From Actinomadura litoris (lineage in GTDB: Bacteria; Actinomycetota; Actinomycetes; Streptosporangiales; Streptosporangiaceae): a stretch of DNA of 64,000 nt. Under the pieces are notes generated by a model. That model saw only the letters and a list, made by a program, of their open reading frames with translations, was not told where the DNA came from and ran no database searches. Positions 58,968 through 64,000 of the stretch are shown here, piece after piece; within the stretch, counting starts at the first letter, position 1, and each line of letters starts with the position of its first letter. Made by a program: the position numbers and the translations under genes. The stretch is taken from contig NZ_WOFH01000009.1 in assembly GCF_009733595.1 (NCBI RefSeq), positions 1 to 64,000 of the forward strand, in the 5' to 3' direction.

Positions 58968-59270
58968 CTAGACCGGTCGCCTCCAGGGGTACGGACCCGA
59001 CACGCCACCCTTGGTGGTGGCGGCCATGTGGGCCGGAGCCTGGGACTCGTCGTCGAGCAGTTCGAAGACGTCGCGCCCCTGCTCTTCCTGGACTCGCTGC
59101 TCGATGCGCAGATCACGCAGTCGCATGCCGAGCACACTGGTGCCGAGGACACCGGTGCCCGAGACGTCGACCCGCGCGCTCGCCGGGGTCGGCTCGCCGA
59201 ACCGCGCATTCAGTCCGTCAGAGGCCGGCGGGCCACCGGGCTTGGCACCCGGCTCGGACCACACGGGCAT
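58968..59270 (-). CDS. whiB7 leader ORF (about 100 aa), start uncertain
   Basis: This frame is open from at least 59342 to the TAG at 58970-58968. Counting from ATG 59270 it would encode 100 residues, beginning MPVWSEPGAKPGG and including GMRLRDLRIEQRVQEEQGRD and VFELLDDESQAP, ending GPYPWRRPV. Third positions are mostly G or C from 59270 on, as in genuine genes. It terminates 21 bp before the attenuator stem, so a ribosome on its last codons would cover the base of that stem. Thus it may be the sensing reading frame of a ribosome-mediated attenuator. It could alternatively be an independent protein. Another short frame overlaps its start. Confidence 0.5.
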   Translation of the reverse strand: MPVWSEPGAKPGGPPASDGLNARFGEPTPASARVDVSGTGVLGTSVLGMRLRDLRIEQRVQEEQGRDVFELLDDESQAPAHMAATTKGGVSGPYPWRRPV

Positions 59271-59355
59271 GGCGGAATACGCGACGGCGCCACCAGGGCA
59301 GGTGGGAGTCCAGTTCGGCGTCGATTTGATCAACATTCTCATCACCGGACGTCAC
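59218..59355 (-). CDS. Alternative short leader ORF (45 aa) in the whiB7 leader
   Basis: GTG 59355 is preceded by AGGAAGG and opens 45 codons in a different frame, with DENVDQIDAELDSHLPWW then an Arg-rich part and ending GLSTOP-type PAGL. It overlaps the 100-residue leader frame by 53 bp, and would be the first ORF of a transcript from the promoter at 59433-59471. Only one of the two may be used; overlapping translation may itself be regulatory. Confidence 0.45.
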   Translation of the reverse strand: MTSGDENVDQIDAELDSHLPWWRRRVFRHARVVRAGCQARWPAGL

Positions 59356-59432
59356 ACCACCTTCCTGGCTGATCGGGCCGCGCCCGGCGGATTCAAGATC
59401 CACCCGGACCGGCCGGCTGATTGCTCGCAACG

Positions 59433-59471
59433 AGCGTACGGGGACTTCGGTAAATCAATCAAGGTATTTTT
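59433..59471 (-). promoter_or_regulatory. whiB7-type autoregulated promoter
   Basis: On the minus strand, AAAAATA (59471-59465), then TTGATT (-35, 59462-59457), 18 bp, then TACGCT (-10, 59438-59433). WhiB7-activated SigA promoters are known for an AT-rich stretch just upstream of the -35, so autoactivation is likely. The leader from here to whiB7 is about 580 nt. Confidence 0.6.
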
Positions 59472-59569
59472 GACCTGCGAGTTTGTGGGTCACTTCACTC
59501 GCTGATCAAGGAACCGGGCCCACCCCGGACGCGTCTCGCGCCCCCGGCGGCCCGGCCGGAACGATCATC

Positions 59570-60433
59570 TCACGCGTCCGAGACGCGGATGAGCCCTTCC
59601 TGCATCACCGACACGACGAGTTCGCCCGCCCGGGTGAACACCTGGCCGCGCGCGAGGCCCCGCGCGCCGCCCGCGAACGGCGTGTCCTGCGCGTACAGCA
59701 GCCAGTCGTCGGCGCGGAACGGCCGGTGGAACCACATGGCGTGGTCGAGGCTGGCGCCCATCGTCCGCTTGTCGCCCCAGGCGAGGCCGTGGTTGAGCAG
59801 GACGGTGTCGAGCAGCGTCATGTCGGACGCGTAGGTCATCAGGCAGACGTGCAGCAGCGGGTCGTCGGGCAGTTCGCCGTCCACTTTCAGCCAGACCCTT
59901 GACTCGGGGGTGGCGAGCGAGGTGTCCTTCGCGGCCTCCCACGTGAGAGGCGTCGCGTGCCGCAGATCGAACGGGCGGCCCTCGGTGAACTCGCGGGCGC
60001 GGTCCTCCCCGAACAGGGGGGTGAGGCGCTCGCGGCCGGTCGGCAGCGTCTCGGGGTCGGGGGCGTCCGGCATCGGCGCGTGGTGCTCGGGGCCGCCCTC
60101 GACGATCTGGAACGACGCCGACAGCGTGAAGATGGCCTTGCCGTGCTGGATCGCGGTGACCCTGCGGGTGGTGAAGGACCGGCCGTCGCGGACGCGGTCG
60201 ACCGTGTAGACGAGCGGGACCAGCGGGTCGCCCGGCCGGATGAAGTAGGCGTGCAGCGAGTGGACGGGGCGGTTCACCGGGACGGTGCGCCCGGCGGCGA
60301 CCAGCGCCTGCCCGGCGACCTGGCCGCCGAAGACCCGCTGCTGGCGGTCCTCGGGGCTGCGCCCCCGGAAGATGTCGTTCTCGATCTGTTCGAGGTCGAG
60401 CAGGTCCAGCAGTGCCTTCAGTGACTCCTTCAC
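59570..60433 (-). CDS. tesB: Acyl-CoA thioesterase II (TesB family)
   Basis: TesB is a double-hotdog thioesterase that releases fatty acids from acyl-CoA. The 287-residue sequence shows RGRSPEDRQQRVFGGQVAGQALVAAGRTV, LHAYFIRPGDPLVPLVYTVDRVRDGRSFTTRRVTAI split over two beta-hotdog parts, and HAMWFHRPFRADDWLLYAQDTPFAGGARGLARGQVF near the C-terminus. It has MTYASDMTLLDTVL at the second hotdog entry. GTG 60433 (VKESLKALLDLLDLEQIE) is preferred over ATG 60460 because homologues start there. It is upstream of the whiB7 leader on the same strand, 55 bp after uvrD2. Confidence 0.93.
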   Translation of the reverse strand: MKESLKALLDLLDLEQIENDIFRGRSPEDRQQRVFGGQVAGQALVAAGRTVPVNRPVHSLHAYFIRPGDPLVPLVYTVDRVRDGRSFTTRRVTAIQHGKAIFTLSASFQIVEGGPEHHAPMPDAPDPETLPTGRERLTPLFGEDRAREFTEGRPFDLRHATPLTWEAAKDTSLATPESRVWLKVDGELPDDPLLHVCLMTYASDMTLLDTVLLNHGLAWGDKRTMGASLDHAMWFHRPFRADDWLLYAQDTPFAGGARGLARGQVFTRAGELVVSVMQEGLIRVSDA

Positions 60434-60488
60434 ACGGGCCAGTGTTCCGCATCGCCGCATGTGATCGGGGTCTCACCCCCCGGAAGGG

Positions 60489-62558
60489 TCACGCGCCGCA
60501 CAGGGACAGGACGGTCTCCCCGTAGCGGTCGAGCTTGACCCTGCCGACGCCGGGGATGCGGGCCAGCTCCTCCATCGACTCGGGCGCGTGCTCGGCGATC
60601 GCCTGGAGCGTCGCGTCGGTGAACACGACGTAGGCGGGGATCTTCTGGTCGGCGGCGACCCCGGCGCGCCACTCCCGGAGCGCGAGCAGCAGCTCCTCGT
60701 TGATCTCCGACGGGCAGTCCTCGCAGCGGCCGAGCTTGCGCTCGACGGCGGCGGTCAGCGGGCGCCCGCAGACCCGGCACGGCTGCGGGCCCTTGGCGGC
60801 GCGGCGCCTGGCACGGTCGAGGGGGGCGGGGGTGTGGGTGGCGGTCTTGCCGGTGAGGCCGTCCAGGAACCGGGACGGGCGGCGGCGCCGCGCCCCGCCG
60901 GGCGAGCGCGACAGCGCCCACGACAGCGTCAGGTGGACGCGCGCCCGCGTGACGCCCACGTACAGCAGCCGGCGCTCCTCCTCGACCTGCTCGGGCGTCT
61001 CGGCGTAGACGATCGGCAGCGTGCCCTCGGCGAGCCCGACGAGGAACACCGCGTCCCACTCCAGGCCCTTGGCGGCGTGCAGCGAGGCCAGCGTGACGCC
61101 CTCCAGCGGCGGCGCGTGCTGGGCGGCGGCGCGCTCCTCCAGCTCCGCGACGAACTCGGCCAGGCCGGCCTTCGGATCGTCGGCCGCCATGTCCTCGGCG
61201 AGCTGGGCGAGCGCGGCGAGCGACTCCCAGCGGGCGCGCGCCGCGCCCGCGCCCTCGGGCGGCCGGTCGGAGAAGCCGGCCCCGGACAGGACGTGCCGGA
61301 CGGTCAGTATCAACCCCGTGCCGTCGGTCTCCGCGTCGGCGCCCGCGCGCGCCGCGCCGCGCAGCCGCACCACCGCCTCGCGCACCTCGGGCCGCTCGAA
61401 GAACCGCTCCGCGCCGCGCAGGACGTAGGGGACGCCCGCCGCCGCGAGCGCCGCCTCGTAGGTCTGCGACTGGGCGTTGATCCGGAACAGGATCGCGATC
61501 TCCCGCGCGGGGACGCCCTCGTCGACGAGCTTGCGGGCCCGGCGCGCGGCGTCGTCGGCCTCGGCGACCTCGTCGTCGTACTCGTTGAACACCGGGTCGG
61601 GGCCGTCGGGCCGCTGCGCCACCAGCTCCAGCTTGTGCCGGGTACTTCCGCGCGCCGCGCCGATGACGCCGTTGGCGAGCCGCACGACCTGCGGCGTCGA
61701 GCGGTAGTCGCGGACGAGCCGCACCACCGTCGCGTCCGGGTGCTCGCGGGTGAAGTCGAGCAGGTGGGACGGGCTGGCGCCGGTGAAGGAGTAGATCGTC
61801 TGGTTGGGGTCGCCGACGACGCACAGGTCGTCGCGGTCGCCGAGCCAGGTGTCCAGAAGCATCTTCTGCAGCGGGTTGACGTCCTGGAACTCGTCCACGA
61901 CGAAGTACCGGTACTGCTCGCGGACCTGGTTCGCGACCTCCCGGTGCTCGGTGAGCACGGCCGCCGTCAGCTCCAGCATGCCCTCGAAGTCGAGCAGGTT
62001 GCGCTCGCGCCTGAGCTGCTCGTACATCGCGTAGACGCGGGCGATGTCGACGACGTCGGCGGGCGCCCTGCGCCCGGCCCGCGCGAGCGCGGCGGCGTAG
62101 TCCTCGGGCCGGTGCTGGGTGACCTTCGCCCACTCGATCTCGCCCGCGACGTCGCGCAGCTCGGTGCGGCCGAACGACAGCCGGCAGGCGCGCGCCGCGT
62201 CCGCGACCAGGCCGATCTTCGAGTCGATGATCTTCGGTGGCTCGCCGCCGACGACGCGCGGCCAGAAGTAGGTGAGCTGGCGCAGCGCCGCCGCGTGGAA
62301 CGTGCGCGCCTGGACGCCGGGCGCGCCGAGCGCGCGCAGGCGGCCGCGCAGCTCCCCCGCCGCGCGCGTGGTGAACGTCACCGCGAGCACGCGCTGCGGC
62401 GTCACGACCCCGGTGAGCGTGGCGTAGGCGATGCGGTGCGTGATGGCGCGCGTCTTGCCCGTGCCCGCGCCCGCGAGCACGCAGACCGGGCCCTGCACCG
62501 CCTCGGCGACCGCCCGCTGCTCGGGGTCGAGCCCCGCCAGCACCGACTCAGCAGACAT
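60489..62558 (-). CDS. uvrD2: ATP-dependent DNA helicase UvrD2
   Basis: A 689-residue superfamily 1A helicase. Motif I is LAGAGTGKTRAIT, motif II VVDEFQDVNPLQ, motif III GDPNQTIYSFTGAS, motif IV LFRINAQSQTYE, motif V LASLHAAKGLEWDAVFLVGL and motif VI LYVGVTRAR. A tetracysteine patch (CRVCGRPL and CEDCPSE) lies before the C-terminal HRDC domain (ILEELARIPGVGRVKLDRYGE-like), the layout that defines the actinobacterial UvrD2. In mycobacteria it is essential and translocates 3'-5'. ATG 62558 gives MSAESVLAGLDPEQRAV. It is divergent from the mycoredoxin gene. Confidence 0.96.
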   Translation of the reverse strand: MSAESVLAGLDPEQRAVAEAVQGPVCVLAGAGTGKTRAITHRIAYATLTGVVTPQRVLAVTFTTRAAGELRGRLRALGAPGVQARTFHAAALRQLTYFWPRVVGGEPPKIIDSKIGLVADAARACRLSFGRTELRDVAGEIEWAKVTQHRPEDYAAALARAGRRAPADVVDIARVYAMYEQLRRERNLLDFEGMLELTAAVLTEHREVANQVREQYRYFVVDEFQDVNPLQKMLLDTWLGDRDDLCVVGDPNQTIYSFTGASPSHLLDFTREHPDATVVRLVRDYRSTPQVVRLANGVIGAARGSTRHKLELVAQRPDGPDPVFNEYDDEVAEADDAARRARKLVDEGVPAREIAILFRINAQSQTYEAALAAAGVPYVLRGAERFFERPEVREAVVRLRGAARAGADAETDGTGLILTVRHVLSGAGFSDRPPEGAGAARARWESLAALAQLAEDMAADDPKAGLAEFVAELEERAAAQHAPPLEGVTLASLHAAKGLEWDAVFLVGLAEGTLPIVYAETPEQVEEERRLLYVGVTRARVHLTLSWALSRSPGGARRRRPSRFLDGLTGKTATHTPAPLDRARRRAAKGPQPCRVCGRPLTAAVERKLGRCEDCPSEINEELLLALREWRAGVAADQKIPAYVVFTDATLQAIAEHAPESMEELARIPGVGRVKLDRYGETVLSLCGA

Positions 62559-62705
62559 CCCCCCATCCTTGCAGCCCCGGCGCCGGCCGGGGCACCTCCC
62601 GGCACGCGGGCAGGAACGGGCAGGAATGGGAAGCGGTTCTCCGCTGTTCTCTGATAGGCGTGATCGAAACGGAACGTCCTGACGAGTGAGGGAGAAGACG
62701 CGCCG

Positions 62706-62996
62706 ATGGCGACGCCCACCACCGAGCGGGCCAAGGGCCCGACCGGGCAGCTCACCATGTACACCACGTCCTGGTGCGGCTTCTGCCGCAGGCTCAAGAG
62801 CCAGCTCGCCCGCGAGGGCATCGAGATGGTCGAGGTCGACATCGAGCGCGACCCCGCCGCGGCCGACTTCGTGATGAGCGTCAACGGCGGGAACCAGACG
62901 GTCCCGACCGTCACGATCGGCGACAGGGTCGTCCTGACCAACCCCAGCGCCAAAGAGGTCAAGCGCCACCTCGCGGAACTCGCCGCCGAGGCGTAG
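62706..62996 (+). CDS. mrx1: Mycoredoxin (glutaredoxin-like)
   Basis: The 96-residue thioredoxin-fold protein has the active site TSWCGFCRRLKSQL (CGFC; the M. tuberculosis Mrx1 has CGYC), the cis-Pro segment QTVPTVTIGD and the GxxxTNPSAKEVKRHLAEL tail. Mycoredoxins reduce mycothiol mixed disulfides, transferring the bond to mycothiol. The position beside uvrD2 and nudC is the same as in mycobacteria (Rv3198A). A basic N-terminal tail of 15 residues is longer than usual. GGAG-like sequence GAGGGAGAA precedes ATG 62706 by about 9 bases. Confidence 0.94.
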   Translation: MATPTTERAKGPTGQLTMYTTSWCGFCRRLKSQLAREGIEMVEVDIERDPAAADFVMSVNGGNQTVPTVTIGDRVVLTNPSAKEVKRHLAELAAEA

Positions 62997-63010
62997 CCGC
63001 CACCGAGCCG

Positions 63011-63046
63011 GCGCCGGCCCCCGGAGGGATCTCCGGGGGCCGGCGC
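63011..63046. terminator. Bidirectional hairpin between mycoredoxin and nudC
   Basis: GCGCCGGCCCCCGGAG at 63011-63026 pairs perfectly with CTCCGGGGGCCGGCGC at 63031-63046 around GGAT, a 16-bp stem with 4-base loop between two convergent genes. Confidence 0.85.
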
Positions 63047-63049
63047 ACG

Positions 63050-63964
63050 TCAGAAGTGCGGCATCGAGGGCAGTTCGCCGCCGTACCAGCGCATGATGAG
63101 CTGCGCGGCGATGGACAGCGGGCCCGGCGCGACGATGTCGCCCGCGTCGATCGCGGCGCGCAGCTCCTCGCGGGTGTACCAGGCGGCGTCCAGGATCTCC
63201 TCCGGGTCGGGACGCAGCGGAACGGTCCCGTCGGCGGTGGCGGTGAAGCCCAGCATCAGGCTGCGCGGCAGCGGCCACGGCTGGCTTCCGGCGTACCGGA
63301 CGTCGCGGACGGCGAGCCCGACCTCCTCCTCCACCTCGCGCGCGACGGCCTGCTCCAGCGACTCGCCGGGCTCGACGAACCCGGCGAGGATGGAGCGCCG
63401 GTCGGCGGCCCAGCGGGTGCCGCGCGCCAGCAGGATCCGGTCGGACGCGTCGGTCACCAGCATGATCACGGCGGGGTCGACGCGGGGGAAGTGCTGCGAG
63501 CCGTCCGCCGGGCAGACCCGGACGTGCCCGGCCGAGGCGACCCTCGTCCCGGTGCCGCAGCGCGGGCAGAACCGGTGCGTGGCGTGCCAGTGCTCCAGCG
63601 CGACGGCGTGCGTGAGCAGCCCGGAGTCGCGGTCGGCGAGGAGCGCGCCGACCTGGCGCAGGCCGGCGGGCTCGGCGCCCTCGACGGCGGGCAGCGGCGC
63701 GGTCACGCCGAAGTAGACGGTGCCCTCGGCGTCCTCCCCGAGGAGCCAGCGGTCGCCGTCCGGCGCCTGCGCCGGCGGGAGCAGGACGAGGGCCGGGTCG
63801 GGGTCGCCGGTGACCAGCGACCGCCCGTCCCGCACGACGAGCACGCGGGTGCGCGGGTCGGCCCACGCGGCCGCGAGCCAGTCGTCGTCGCGGCGCCTGA
63901 GCGCGGCCCTGTCCAGGGTGCCGCGCGCGAGCGCCAGCCATTCGAGCCCGCCCGTCACCGTCAC
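63050..63964 (-). CDS. nudC: NAD+ diphosphatase NudC
   Basis: NudC hydrolyses NAD(H) to NMN(H) and AMP and decaps NAD-RNA. The 304-residue protein has a zinc ribbon (FCPRCGTGT, then HVRVCPADGSQHFPR; the fourth ligand is not a cysteine here), the NUDIX box GFVEPGESLEQAVAREVEEEVGL, and the family marker SQPWPLPRSLMLGF. The N-terminal 110 residues are the divergent NudC domain. GTG 63964 has GGGGAGG six bases upstream. It converges with the mycoredoxin gene, sharing a hairpin. Confidence 0.94.
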   Translation of the reverse strand: MTVTGGLEWLALARGTLDRAALRRRDDDWLAAAWADPRTRVLVVRDGRSLVTGDPDPALVLLPPAQAPDGDRWLLGEDAEGTVYFGVTAPLPAVEGAEPAGLRQVGALLADRDSGLLTHAVALEHWHATHRFCPRCGTGTRVASAGHVRVCPADGSQHFPRVDPAVIMLVTDASDRILLARGTRWAADRRSILAGFVEPGESLEQAVAREVEEEVGLAVRDVRYAGSQPWPLPRSLMLGFTATADGTVPLRPDPEEILDAAWYTREELRAAIDAGDIVAPGPLSIAAQLIMRWYGGELPSMPHF

Positions 63965-64000
63965 GTCATGCCTCCCCGCGGAACCCGCCGAAGCGTCGGT

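Overview
The window is high-GC actinobacterial chromosome, most like Actinomadura or another member of the Thermomonosporaceae/Streptosporangiales. Evidence for this is the very high G+C, frequent GTG/TTG starts, a DUF397 protein, WhiB7, mycoredoxin, UvrD2, a UPF0182 protein, hisN near aroA-rsgA, and an initiator tRNA without an encoded CCA. The placement rests on recall of families and gene order, not on a database search.

Layout. 0-2.2 kb: the 3' tip of a transposase, an orphan DUF397 gene, and a minus-strand operon of a YbaB-like protein, a WXG-motif membrane protein and a small membrane protein. 2.6-6.3 kb: DoxX, an ECF sigma factor of the SigL type with its zinc anti-sigma factor, and a secreted CHRD/DUF3455 protein. 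The sigma gene and the CHRD gene carry the same TGAACC-N17-CGT promoter, so they look like one small regulon. 6.3-14 kb: aroA, rsgA and hisN, with a membrane Ser/Thr kinase coupled to a Tat/lipoprotein FAD oxidase and a coiled-coil protein inserted between rsgA and hisN. 14-20 kb: lhgO, then a minus-strand operon of DUF3054, a fused alpha/beta hydrolase-adenylating enzyme and a cytochrome P450.

20.2-41 kb is the most unusual part: a translationally coupled PLD-like gene (548 aa) and a giant ORF (3358 aa), followed 27 bp later by a second giant ORF (2865 aa) with one LamG-like domain. Together they make about 6,770 residues with no recognised enzymatic domain beyond the PLD, no signal peptides and no clear membrane segments. 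A possible small peptide gene and a near-palindromic operator lie upstream.

41-46 kb: proline catabolism (pruA, PRODH, divergent PucR-type regulator) sits between two apparently identical 229-bp direct repeats, each carrying an initiator tRNA-fMet gene. 46-64 kb: a conserved actinobacterial block matching, from memory, Mycobacterium tuberculosis Rv3193c-Rv3199c: YlbL-like Lon/PDZ protease, MoaE, PPA1309-family protein, UPF0182, DUF2342 metalloprotease, NUDIX, M48-like protease, UbiB-like kinase, WhiB7, UvrD2, mycoredoxin and NudC. WhiB7 is preceded by a long leader with overlapping small ORFs and a strong intrinsic terminator, the layout of transcription attenuation.

Non-coding features include a structured element of about 130 bp found twice immediately downstream of unrelated genes (rsgA and pruA), several strong hairpin terminators, a 20-bp and a 17-bp tandem array, and an in-frame 12-bp repeat expansion inside the first giant gene.
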